From Schistocerca nitens (taxonomy: Eukaryota > Arthropoda > Insecta > Orthoptera > Acrididae): DNA of 64,000 nucleotides. Location of the stretch: the NCBI RefSeq assembly GCF_023898315.1, contig NC_064615.1, positions 910,444,742 through 910,508,741 on the forward strand, given 5' to 3'. The notes under the pieces are model-generated. The model did not search any database. It was not told the DNA's origin and saw only the letters and a program-made list of their open reading frames with translations. Below, piece after piece: positions 55,266 through 64,000 of this stretch. Positions within the stretch are counted from its first letter, which is position 1. Every line of letters begins with the position of its first letter. The position numbers were made by a program, and so were the translations under genes.

Positions 55266-56432
55266 CTACAGTCGTTGCGTCATCTTGTAAAATAGAGGGC
55301 AAATCCGGAGGCAAAGAAACGACTGCCCTCTGGTCAGAGAATAAAAGACAGTCAAGTAAAAAGTGGCGGACAGTAATCTGGACGCCAAAGCACTGCAGAT
55401 TGGGGGGTCCTCCCGCCGGAGTAAAAAACCATGCGTTAAGGGACTGTGCCCGATGCGGAGGCGAGTGAGGAGAACCTCATCCCGCCTGCATGACTGGTAG
55501 GACGTACGCCATGGCCGCGTGGTGGCCTTGACCAGACGCAGCTTATTTTCACCGACTGCCAGCCACTCCTCTTCCCACTGACGCAGAACGCGAAAACGCA
55601 GGAGGGAAGTAACAGCATGGAGATGGACGGCACATGCAACATCGTGAGGGAGGGAACACGCAGCTTTGGCAGCCACATCCGCCAGTTCGTTTCCCCTAAT
55701 ACCCATGTGCCCCGGCACCCAGCAGAAGGAAACCTCCTTCCCCTGCCGTTGCAGGTGGAGTAGGGCATCATGGATGTTCTGGACGAGCGTATGCGCTGGG
55801 TACAAGTGTTTCATGGTCTCAAGGGCACTCAGGCAGTCAGAACTGATGAGGAACTTAAGACTCGGAACACATCTCATCTGTTCCAATGCCCGCAAGATCG
55901 CAAACAATTCGGCATCAAAGATGGTAAACGCCGCAGGAAGTCTTAACTTGACGACTCGATCAGGGAAAGCAACAGCACAACCAACAGAGTCCCCCTGCTT
56001 AGAGCCATCCGTAAATACTGGTACATGGTCGGGATGCTGGTTTAAAATATCATAAAATAAGGAGGTAAAAACAAACGCAGGAGTGCAGCTCCTCCGGTAC
56101 TCCGACAAGTCTAAAAGGACGCTGGGCCTCTGGAGCAACCAGGGAGGCAGGCGAGTAAAACCTTGTCGTTGGGGGGCCACACGCTCTACACCAAGGGACT
56201 CAAGCAAATGCTTGGCACGAATCCCAAATGGTCTCGGTGCCCTGGGACGACTGGAAAAGAGACGTTCCATAGGCGGTCGGGCAACGGTAGGGTACGCAGG
56301 GGAGGTAGGACAGGCAAGAAATTGACACACCCGTCGCACCATGAGGAGTTTCCGCCGGATGGCGAGCGGCGGTTCCCCTGCCTCAGCACACAGGCTGGGG
56401 ATGGGACTGGTATGGAAGGCACCAGTGGCCAG
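55266..56432 (-). pseudogene. LINE ORF2 of copy O, RNase H and C-terminus
   Basis: One open frame of about 385 codons (minus the start, lost by truncation). RNase H: VFTDGSKQGDSVGCA, FDAELFAILRALEQM, ISSDCLSALET and CWVPGHMGIRGNELADVAA. The post-RNase H region ends LLRREDPPIC. The final knuckle Cys pair seen in copy C (CSACGVQITVRHILLDC) is disrupted here by a small frame change near 55405, after which the frame reads on to 55266. Confidence 0.86.
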
Positions 56433-56443
56433 TGCAACGACGA

Positions 56444-56662
56444 AAAAGTCGGCTAAAGGTCTCAATGCACGACGGATACAGTGCACCATGTAAGGCGCCC
56501 TTCCCCAATTGGCTCGCTCTTCGGAATAATTTAGAAAGATGGAGGTCAAACCCGAGAGGGGACCATCACATAAGGCCGAAACATTTGAGACTCCTTTTAG
56601 TCGCCTCTTACGACAGGCAGGAATACCGCGGGCCTATTCTTACCACCGAACCCGCAGGGGGG
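56444..56662 (-). mobile_element. LINE copy N, right part (5' UTR end)
   Basis: The remainder of the N 5' UTR after the O duplication (56433-56443), ending in the conserved C-rich terminus at 56662. It abuts the ORF2 interior of copy P, so N appears to have inserted there. Confidence 0.9.
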
Positions 56663-58002
56663 AGAAGCCCGCAGGGAGGAGCGCCACACATCGGTCGTCT
56701 CCTTGACAGCCCGCAGTTTATTCGGGGCTGTCATGCCACGCCACTCAACATACCACATCCCAAGCACCTTACGGCGCAACACCAGCTGCTGATCGCGAGC
56801 CGTGAGGCCGATCTCCGAAGCTGGGGCGTCGATCGCCCCTTTCGCCAGCCTGTCAACACGTTCGTTCCCCGGGATGCCAACGTGACCTGGCGTCCAAACA
56901 AAGACCACCGAACGACCAGAACGGGTAATGGCGGAAACAGACTCCTGAATAGAGGGCACCAGAGGAGAAGAGGGATAGCAGCGGTCGATGGCCTGAAGGC
57001 TGCTCAGGGAGTCACTGCAGATGACGATGGACGGACCTGAGCAGAAACGCATATGCTCAAGAGCGCGGAAAATGGCCACCAGCTCTGCAGTAAAAATACT
57101 GCAGCCAGCCGGCAAGGAGCGCTGCTCAACATGGGCAGCGTGAGCAAAAGCATAGGCAGTGCGACCATCAACCAGGGAACCATCAGTGTAGACAGTCTCA
57201 CAGCCCGAAAATGAGGCGAGGAGCGCAAGAAAACGGCGACGGAGGGCCACAGGCGGAACCGAGTCCTTGGGTCCCTGTGCCAAGTCCAGACGGACGGACG
57301 GACGGCCGGGACAAACACCAGGGAGGCGTAGGTGCACGGACCCGGAAGGGAGGCAGAAGAGGGAATGACCCCAGTTCCGACAGCAGGGACTGGACGCGGA
57401 CAGCTATGGAAAGCCCAGACCTAGGCCGCCGTTCGGGCAGATGGAGGACCATGGCAGGGAAAAGCAGGCGACGATTGGGATGGCCTGGCGAGCAATGCAC
57501 GTGGACAGCATAGTCGGCGAGCAGTCGATGGTCGCGAATCCGCAGCGGGGGAACCCCGGCCTCCACCAGTAGACTATCCACGGGGCTCGTACGAAAAGCG
57601 CCAGTTGCAAGCCGAACCCGACAGTGGTGTATGGGGTCTAACAACTTCAACACTGAGGGTGAGGCAGACCCATAGGCCAGGCTCCCATAATCAAGCCTGG
57701 ACTGCACAAGAGCTCTGTATAATCGCAACAGCGTGCAGCGATCCGCACCCCAAGGCTCAGGCAGCGGAGGGCGTTGAGGTGCCGCCAGCACTTTTGCTTC
57801 AGCTGAGTAATATGAGGAACCCATGTGAGCCGGGCATCAAAGACGAGTCCTAAGAAGCGGCAAGTGTCCACCACTTGAAGCAGGTGGCTGTCGAGGTAAA
57901 GTTCAGGATGAGGGTGGACCGTCCGACGCCTGCAGAAGTGCATAACTCGAGTCTTGGCTGCAGAGTACTGAAAACCATGAGTCAGAGCCCATGATGCTGC
58001 CA
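56663..58002 (-). mobile_element. LINE copy P (group 2), interior ORF2 fragment
   Basis: A piece of group 2 ORF2, from the post-RNase H region (left, cut by copy N) back to mid-RT (right). It joins copy Q inside Q's RT at 58002. The right edge fits an ordinary 5'-truncated insertion into Q. The left (3') side is missing, like the other steps of this staircase. Confidence 0.88.
56663..58002 (-). pseudogene. LINE ORF2 of copy P, partial, frameshifted
   Basis: Three frames together cover 446 codons. 57825-58002 reads AASWALTHGFQYSAAKTRVMHFCRRR; 57340-57824 covers the RT thumb (SRLDYGSLAYGSASPS); 56663-57337 covers RNase H (YTDGSLVDGRTAYA, FTAELVAIFRALE, ICSDSLSSLQAI, WTPGHVGIPGNERVDRLA). Small indels lie near 57755 (7 or so bases missing against copy H) and 57300 (an extra GGAC repeat unit). 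Confidence 0.86.
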
Positions 58003-59356
58003 TAGGCCCCAGGTGATTTATGAGTAGAACACGACCGCAAAACATCAGAAACCTCTTCCACCGTAAAGGGAGCATTAAGACGGCGGCGATCAGTAGCTGT
58101 TAAAAGACGTGGTGTCACTTGTAAAAGATCCGCAATAGCTGCAGCATCCCTGCGTTTGTCACACAATAAATCCACGAAGTGACGGTGCACTTCCTTAAGG
58201 ATTGCTGACTGTGTACGGAGACGCTCGCCATCAGCTGATTCAAGTTCCGTTATACAACTGCGCGCGGCGCGCCGACGTTCCCGTAACAAGTGGAACATTG
58301 AGGGTGTTTCATCAGTAAGTTGTCCAGGAGCCTGGCTCCGCACAACCGACCCATAAAGTGATCACGTTTGCAGTTCCATAAGGCGTCCCTTAATTTGGCG
58401 AATTCGCGCCACCCTGAGAGCAGGGTCATCGGTCTGCATGTGAATAACATCCTGCAAACAGAGCTCATAAAATTCAAGAGTGGCTTTTTTCCAGAGCGTG
58501 ACTTTGGAACTGAATTCCTGGAGAGCTTTCCACAGAGCTGGCTTTGCATATGCCACCCACCAAGACAACGTTGTTTCTTATAGAACTCGATATTGTAGAA
58601 CTCGCCGCCATACATTGACAATGATGGGTTCTAATGTAGTATCAGATAAGTGGCGGGTATTCAATTTCAATAGGCGTCTCACGCGAGGTGGTGGTGCTAA
58701 CAGAACGGAAATGACAAATATAAGCACAGTGGTCAGAGAAGATTACAGGATGAACCACCGACGTCAGAATACAATGCTTCCTGTCACTGGATACATATAT
58801 TCTGTCAAGCCGACTCCTACCAGTGGGATAAAAGTACGTAAACCCGTGGTCATGTGGGTGTAAATGCCTCCACGAATCAGTCAACTTAAGTTCCGTAACC
58901 AAGCCTGCAGCTCAAGACATTTGTAGGCTCGCAGCTCTTGATCCCTATCGTCGAGCAGACAATTAAAATCGCCTCCTAAAACCACAGGGAGGTGGGGACC
59001 TTGGAAAAGATGACACAATTCACTGCCATAAAAAACACTCCGTAACGGCTTTGCATCAGCACCAGAAGGAGCGTACACATTCACGTAGAGGACGTTGTGT
59101 TGTTGACCGTATATGCTACACCTCTACCGTTTGGAAGTCTCGCGATGTTTGAGATATCATGCCCTACACGAACGAGAATTGCTGTGCCACAACGAAATTC
59201 AGGATCAAAATTCACTAAAACCTGATATCCTGGCACCGTGTGAATCAAATGTGAGATCACTTCTTGTAGAAAAACGACGTCTGCACGAACATACTGAAGA
59301 AAGTCAACCAAAGTTAAAAATTTAACGTTTGACTCAATTCTAATAACATTAATTGT
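58003..59356 (-). pseudogene. LINE ORF2 of copy Q, endonuclease and RT start
   Basis: Broken into several frames. Endonuclease pieces: 59081-59311 (VVFLQEV, CGTAILVR), 58881-59084 (NVYAPSG, VVLGGDFNCLLDDRDQ) and 58642-58902 (GRSRLDRIYVS, FSDHCAY). Then a linker (58250-58621) and the RT start (58003-58343: RRRLNAPFTVEEVSDVLRSC, THKSPGA). The order is that of L1/Tx1 ORF2 proteins. At least four frame changes separate the pieces, so it is older than copies E, H, J and K. Confidence 0.82.
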
Positions 59357-59452
59357 AGCAACAACTGATGGTGGATGTGCTACTATAAAGTATTTGAAGA
59401 AAACACGCGCTACAGGGGGTGCGATACCCGTTTCTTATTCTACATCTTCTGA

Positions 59453-61028
59453 TCAGTTTATTGGCGTACTCAACTCCGGACAGAGTGGGCCCACTTCCAT
59501 AGCCACATTAGATGTAGTTGCAGACGACACATTCGCGGTATTGACTGGTTCAGAAATAGCTTCCGACCCAGCAAAAGGTTGTGGGCGCGTACGCTTTTGA
59601 TAAGAATCCTCCGACTTGCGTTTCACAGGCGGCTGCGTAGGTTGCGTAGTGGGAACACTTTCACCTTGAAATTCGACTCCCTGTTCACTTTCCTGTTCTC
59701 CCTTGTTTAGAATTTCTTTCAGCTGACGAACCGTAACGTCACGGCGGCTTTCTGACGCACTTAGCTTTTGCACGGGCTGACTACTAGCTAACGGACGCTG
59801 CTGCCGCCGGCCGGAATCAAGCACCTGCTTCGAGATAACATCGGTGCGGTTCGGGAATCGTTGTGGATTTTTCTGCTTCTGTTTCGGATTGCGACGCGAA
59901 ACAGGTGCGCTATCAGGAGAACGACTCCGTTCCCTTCGAACCGAAACTCCTTCCAAAATTCCGGTACTACTGGCGCTACGGAATCTTTGCGAGCCACTGT
60001 TTCTACCCATATAGCTTGCACGTCGCGGTTTGGGTTCTGGTACGGCGGGGATGGTTTCCCTTTCCTCGCGCCTTTCAATATCAACAGAAGAAACCGACGC
60101 ACCCTCGTTTACAGAAGCGTCATCAGCTACAGAAGTGGACGAGCCGATATTTACGACAGGTGAAGCAATAACAACAGGATCGATGTTTCAAACAGGCGGT
60201 ACATCACTAGCAACAGCGGCCGGGGGCAGTATTACAAGGTCTCCTTCACTTACAGACGCTGAATTTTCAAACATTTCCGAAACAGCAGCAATCTGAGACG
60301 TGGTAGGAGTAATTTCCATCGCTTCGGCCTCGGTCGTGTTTGTATTTTCGGCCTGTCGGCGTGTGAGCGACTGGCCCAGTGCGACCGACGCATGCGTCAA
60401 AACATCAGTTTGACCACTGTCCTGACCAGCTAATGGCAACTGTACTGGGCGCCTACGTCTCGGGCAATTTTGTCGCAAATGATCACTAGCATTACAAAAT
60501 GAACAGGTCTGTGGCTGCCCGCTGTACTAAATAAATGCCCGGTGACCGGCAATGACTAAAAACGACGGCACGTGTTTTCGGACAATCATTTTCACACTCT
60601 GAATACCATTTTCCACCTGATAAATGTAAACAGACGACCATTTTTCTTTTGTTACCGAGAGCACAGTACAATAAGGCATTAAGCTCCGAGCTATTGTCGC
60701 GCTACGGGTTTCAAAAGGCAAGTTAAAAACACGAACATTTCGTATCCCATAACCAGCATTTGAAACAGTCACCACACTAATGTTTCCATCAATGTACTTA
60801 AATTTTCGAATACCGCCACTCACGTTCACTAAGGAATCACAAAGATTTAAGTTTCAAAAATAAAGAGTTCAGAAAAGCATCCAACTGCAATCTCAGTACT
60901 TCGGTTTCCGGTAATTGCAACTCTTCCTTAATCCACTTATGAATTTCGAAAGAAGACGGCCTAACAACGTTCCTAACAAAGGCGCACTGAATGTTATTTT
61001 CCCTATCTTCTTGATCCATATTACTCAC
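59453..61028 (-). pseudogene. LINE ORF1 of copy Q, frameshifted
   Basis: Pieces in order: 60837-61028 (start MSNMDQEDRENN), 60527-60829, 60188-60478 and 59453-60010. A zinc knuckle is visible near 60480-60510, at the joint of two pieces (C..CNASDHLRQNCPRRRRP). The C-terminal third is Arg/Ser/Gln-rich, with REIL-type charged helices. About three frame changes. Identification rests on position before the endonuclease, the knuckle and the composition; the N-terminal part has no motif I recognise. Confidence 0.65.
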
Positions 61029-61120
61029 TGTTCAGAGGCAACACAGTCGCAGAAGAAGAAGCCGCCGCGACGAACCGCCGCCCACGGGGCACCAGCAAGC
61101 ACTGCCGCACGCGCCACTCC

Positions 61121-61202
61121 CAGGGGGCGATTAGCACGAGCCCGCGCCTCCGAAGAGACTGGTGCCTTAAACCAGCGCCTTAGACCGCTCGGCCACGCTA
61201 CC
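61121..61202 (-). pseudogene. tRNA-Leu(AAG) pseudogene, diverged 3' half
   Basis: The 5' half (61145-61202) is identical to the Leu(AAG) genes at 62568 and 63853: acceptor 5' strand, D arm, anticodon arm and variable arm. The T arm and acceptor 3' strand (61121-61144) are degenerate, with extra bases (AGCA) within the TTCGAA block, so the B box is lost. It lies at the 5' edge of LINE copy Q. Confidence 0.8.
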
Positions 61203-61494
61203 TGCGCCAGCGTTCCCCGCGTCTCTAGAAAACAGTGCACGACACAGTTTCCTGTTGTGCTGCGACTCGCTGCTCATGCATCGCACCTCAAACAACTGCC
61301 CCTTTCGACTATAGATTTAACCTCTCAGGCAGCTACCCACGCCCTGGGGCGGCCGAATTTCTTGTTGCTGATAATGAAATGGTAGTGCAACCTGCGGCGT
61401 GCGGAACATGAGTGTAAAGTGATGAGAGCATTGTGATTTCAAACACTGGGTGACGATCATGATTGCAGCAACAGCAAGGCAAAACCTTCAAAAT

Positions 61495-61566
61495 TGCCGT
61501 GACCAGGATTCGAACCTGGGTTTTTGTGGCCACAACGCAATGTCCTAACCACTAGACGATCACGGC
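61495..61566 (-). tRNA. tRNA-His-GTG: tRNA-His(GTG), variant stem
   Basis: 72 bases, acceptor GCCGTGA paired with TCACGGC, B box GGTTCGAATCC, anticodon loop TTGTGGC (GTG). Differs from the copy at 62942 by one base that turns an anticodon-stem C-G pair into C-A. A T4 run follows the 3' end, as a Pol III terminator. Possibly functional with a weakened stem. Confidence 0.9.
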
Positions 61567-61897
61567 CGCGGAGGCGCCCGGGGAAGCAGTTCTCGCGACT
61601 GCACCCGCCCGGTACACAGCAAAGCTCAGCCCACTGCGTCAGACGCGATCTCCATTATATGTATACGGGCAAACGAAACGTGCCTGCGCTGTTAGGACAC
61701 TAACCAGAGTGGGTAGCTGCATTCATCTCCCTGGCAGTGTCTTGCAGTCCTCCAAGTCTGTTGACCACAGGTGGACAGGTGTCGCATCTCTCTCGCCGTC
61801 ACTTGTGGCCGTCATTCATACTTAACGTGCTTTTCTGCAAGCGTCAGTCGAGCAAAGTCGGGACAAGTCGCCTAAGAGGAGCAACAAAATGGTGGAT

Positions 61898-61969
61898 TTC
61901 CGGTACCGGGAATCGAACCCGGGCCTCCTGGGTGAGAGCCAGGTATCCTAGCCACTAGACGACACCGGA
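61898..61969 (-). tRNA. tRNA-Glu-CTC: tRNA-Glu(CTC)
   Basis: 72 bases, acceptor TCCGGTG with CACCGGA-type pairing at the 3' side, B box GGTTCGATTCC, anticodon loop CTCTCAC. A T4 run lies about 10 bases after the 3' end. Confidence 0.93.
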
Positions 61970-62243
61970 TAACGACACACGCACTCCTCCAACAAACACG
62001 GTGAGCGTCCACCCGCTACTTGACGACAACTGCAAAAATTAACGCTTCCACTTCGTAGAACGGCATGCTCTGGACGTATCTCGTGGAGACGAACGCCAGC
62101 AATCATGAGACCAAACTGCGCCGGTGAATCCTGTTGTTACACCGCGCACTGTGCTACGACAGTTTAAGAGAGCGACGCTCACGCTTTGCTGCGCTATTTC
62201 CTTCGCGGGAAATCAGTGCTCCTGTTTTCGAGACAGAAAACGT

Positions 62244-62325
62244 TGGCAGCGGTGGGATTCGAACCCACGCCTCCGAAGAGACTGGTGCCTGAAACCAGCG
62301 CCTTAGACCGCTCGGCCACGCTACC
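62244..62325 (-). tRNA. tRNA-Leu-CAG: tRNA-Leu(CAG), first copy
   Basis: 82 bases with the long variable arm of type II tRNAs. Acceptor GGTAGCG pairs with CGCTGCC (one G-U). Anticodon stem CTGGT/ACCAG with loop TTCAGGC gives CAG. A TTTT run follows the 3' end. Confidence 0.95.
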
Positions 62326-62405
62326 TACGCGACGCGGCCGCCGCAGGAGCTGCGTTCTACCCCACGAGAACACAGCGCAATGGCACAAAAACGAGAAGTA
62401 AAAAT

Positions 62406-62487
62406 TGGCAGCGGTGGGATTCGAACCCACGCCTCCGAAGAGACTGGTGCCTGAAACCAGCGCCTTAGACCGCTCGGCCACGCTACC
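62406..62487 (-). tRNA. tRNA-Leu-CAG: tRNA-Leu(CAG), second copy
   Basis: Identical to the copy at 62244 and repeated after exactly 162 bp. Followed at its 3' end by a T5 Pol III terminator (AATTTTTAC). Confidence 0.95.
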
Positions 62488-62567
62488 TACGCGACGCGGC
62501 CGCCGCAGGAGCTGCGTTCTACCCCACGAGAACACAGCGCAATGGCACAAAAACGAGAAGTAAAAAT

Positions 62568-62649
62568 TGGCAGCGGTGGGATTCGAACCCACGCCTCCGA
62601 AGAGACTGGTGCCTTAAACCAGCGCCTTAGACCGCTCGGCCACGCTACC
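62568..62649 (-). tRNA. tRNA-Leu-AAG: tRNA-Leu(AAG)
   Basis: 82 bases, identical to the Leu(CAG) genes except the first anticodon base: loop TTAAGGC, anticodon AAG. T5 terminator as in the preceding gene. Its 5' flank (TGCGCC... on the plus strand) differs from that of the CAG genes. Confidence 0.95.
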
Positions 62650-62941
62650 TGCGCCAGCGTTCCCCGCGTCTCTAGAAAACAGTGCACGACACAGTTTCCT
62701 GTTGTGCTGCGACTCGCTGCTCATGCATCGCACCTCAAACAACTGCCCCTTTCGACTATATATTTAACCTCTCAGGCAGCTACCCACGCCCTGGGGCGGC
62801 CGAATTTCTTGTTGCTGATAATGAAATGGTAGTGCAACCTGCGGCGTGCGGAACATGAGTGTAAAGTGATGAGAGCATTGTGATTTCAAACACTGGGTGA
62901 CGATCATGATTGCAGCAACAGCAAGGCAAAACCTTCAAAAT

Positions 62942-63013
62942 TGCCGTGACCAGGATTCGAACCTGGGTTTTTGCGGCCACAACGCAATGTCCTAACCACT
63001 AGACGATCACGGC
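62942..63013 (-). tRNA. tRNA-His-GTG: tRNA-His(GTG)
   Basis: 72 bases with a fully paired anticodon stem (TTGCG/CGCAA) and loop TTGTGGC. Duplicate of 61495-61566 at a distance of 1447 bp. TTTT follows the 3' end. Confidence 0.95.
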
Positions 63014-63344
63014 CGCGGAGGCGCCCGGGGAAGCAGTTCTCGCGACTGCACCCGCCCGGTACACAGCAAAGCTCAGCCCACTGCGTCAGACGCGATCTCC
63101 ATTATATGTATACGGGCAAACGAAACGTGCCTGCGCTGTTAGGACACTAACCAGAGTGGGTAGCTGCATTCATCTCCCTGGCAGTGTCTTGCAGTCCTCC
63201 AAGTCTGTTGACCACAGGTGGACAGGTGTCGCATCTCTCTCGCCGTCACATGTGGCCGTCATTCATACTTAACGTGCTTTTCTGCAAGCGTCAGTCGAGC
63301 AAAGTCGGGACAAGTCGCCTAAGAGGAGCAACAAAATGGTGGAT

Positions 63345-63416
63345 TTCCGGTACCGGGAATCGAACCCGGGCCTCCTGGGTGAGAGCCAGGTATCCTAGCC
63401 ACTAGACGACACCGGA
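63345..63416 (-). tRNA. tRNA-Glu-CTC: tRNA-Glu(CTC)
   Basis: Identical to 61898-61969, second tandem unit, anticodon CTC. Confidence 0.93.
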
Positions 63417-63690
63417 TAACGACACACGCACTCCTCCAACAAACACGGTGAGCGTCCACCCGCTACTTGACGACAACTGCAAAAATTAACGCTTCCACTT
63501 CGTAGAACGGCATGCTCTGGACGTATCTCGTGGAGACGAACGCCAGCAATCATGAGACCAAACTGCGCCGGTGAATCCTGTTGTTACACCGCGCACTGTG
63601 CTACGACAGTTTAAGAGAGCGACGCTCACGCTTTGCTGCGCTATTTCCTTCGCGGGAAATCAGTGCTCCTGTTTTCGAGACAGAAAACGT

Positions 63691-63772
63691 TGGCAGCGGT
63701 GGGATTCGAACCCACGCCTCCGAAGAGACTGGTGCCTGAAACCAGCGCCTTAGACCGCTCGGCCACGCTACC
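63691..63772 (-). tRNA. tRNA-Leu-CAG: tRNA-Leu(CAG), second unit
   Basis: Identical to the copies at 62244 and 62406. Only one CAG gene is present in this unit. Confidence 0.95.
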
Positions 63773-63852
63773 TACGCGACGCGGCCGCCGCAGGAGCTGC
63801 GTTCTACCCCACGAGAACACAGCGCAATGGCACAAAAACGAGAAGTAAAAAT

Positions 63853-63934
63853 TGGCAGCGGTGGGATTCGAACCCACGCCTCCGAAGAGACTGGTGCCTT
63901 AAACCAGCGCCTTAGACCGCTCGGCCACGCTACC
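63853..63934 (-). tRNA. tRNA-Leu-AAG: tRNA-Leu(AAG), start of third unit
   Basis: Identical to 62568-62649, with the same 5' flank, so a third unit begins here and runs off the window. Confidence 0.95.
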
Positions 63935-64000
63935 TGCGCCAGCGTTCCCCGCGTCTCTAGAAAACAGTGCACGACACAGTTTCCTGTTGTGCTGCGACTC

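Larger units (their letters stand above)
54900..56432 (-). mobile_element. LINE copy O (group 4), 5'-truncated insertion
   Basis: 1.5 kb inserted in the 5' UTR of copy N with a perfect 11-bp duplication (TGCAACGACGA, 54889-54899 and 56433-56443). A classic 5'-truncated LINE: 3' UTR with hairpin 54917-54946, then ORF2 C-terminal half ending at the truncation point (ATGAFHTSP). Colinear with copy C in the 3' UTR. Confidence 0.95.
58003..61117 (-). mobile_element. L1/Tx1-like LINE copy Q, 5' part
   Basis: The 5' half of a second non-RNase H LINE, of the same general type as copy I but a different family. It holds ORF1 (59453-61028), a short spacer, ORF2 endonuclease (58642 to about 59356) and the start of RT (58003-58343), where copy P cuts in. 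The 5' leader after 61028 runs into the degenerate tRNA-Leu at 61121. The 3' half is absent from the window. Confidence 0.8.
61121..62567. repeat. Tandem tRNA unit 1, 1447 bp
   Basis: Holds Leu(AAG) pseudogene, His, Glu, Leu(CAG) and Leu(CAG). The spacers (for example 61203-61494 and 61567-61897) show no open gene. It matches unit 2 at almost every base; seen differences include 61312-61318, 61803 and the His anticodon stem. Confidence 0.92.
62244..62567. repeat. 162-bp tandem duplication, tRNA-Leu(CAG) plus spacer
   Basis: Two copies, 62244-62405 and 62406-62567, each an 82-base gene plus an 80-base spacer. Present once in unit 2. Confidence 0.93.
62568..63852. repeat. Tandem tRNA unit 2, 1285 bp
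   Basis: Leu(AAG), His, Glu and one Leu(CAG). Shorter than unit 1 by exactly the 162-bp Leu(CAG)-plus-spacer repeat. Unit 3 starts at 63853. Confidence 0.92.

Noticed and set aside
62194-62592. Minus-strand ORF of 132 codons with repeated SVAERSKALVSGTSLFGG blocks
   Set aside because: It is a translation of the tRNA-Leu genes and spacers; such frames are a well-known false protein prediction.
61025-64000. Regular direct repeats as a possible CRISPR-like array
   Set aside because: The repeats are complete tRNA genes with Pol III terminators and long spacers; there is no short repeat-spacer pattern and the DNA is eukaryotic.

Overview
This window looks like repeat-rich nuclear DNA from an insect with a large genome. 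A locust, stick insect or similar lineage is my guess from the type of LINE. No host protein-coding gene can be supported. About 1-61,100 is a graveyard of non-LTR retrotransposons (LINEs), almost all on the minus strand and inserted into one another. The last 2.9 kb is a tandem tRNA gene cluster.

Most LINEs belong to the I superfamily (I/R1/LOA-like). They have a 5' UTR of about 590 bp, an ORF1 with three CCHC knuckles, an ORF2 with AP-type endonuclease (EN), reverse transcriptase (RT), RNase H (RNH) and a C-terminal Cys/His knuckle, then a 3' UTR with one hairpin and a short microsatellite tail. I call the copies A-Q from left to right. E, G, J, K and L are group 1. D, H and P are group 2. 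A, M and N are group 3 by ORF1. C and O are group 4. F is a separate group. I and Q are a different, L1/Tx1-like type without RNase H.

Layout: A (1-1682); unassigned AT-rich DNA (1683-3210); B, a plus-strand 5' UTR scrap (3211-3475); C, a 3' end (3482-4060); D (4061-6989 and 13107-15935), split by full-length E (6990-13106); F (15936-17262); G (17263-17972 and 24942-30310), split by full-length H (17973-24941). H itself carries an 835-bp virus-like insert (22192-23026). I (30311-42013) is split by a mariner (31063-32560) and by full-length J (34516-40634). Then come K (42014-45565), L (45566-50088), M (50089-53815), N (53816-56662, split by O at 54900-56432), P (56663-58002) and Q (58003-about 61117). 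Perfect target-site duplications (TSDs) prove the insertions of E, H, J and O, and a TA duplication proves the mariner.

K to Q form a staircase: every step keeps its right (5') part and lacks its left (3') part. One deletion through an older Russian-doll nest would explain this.

Right end: tRNA-Leu(AAG), His(GTG), Glu(CTC) and Leu(CAG) genes, all on the minus strand, in near-identical tandem units of 1447 and 1285 bp. The strongest unusual signals are a covarying 3' hairpin shared by four LINE groups, a conserved structured 5' terminus, the virus-like insert, and Leu tRNA genes that differ only at anticodon base 34.
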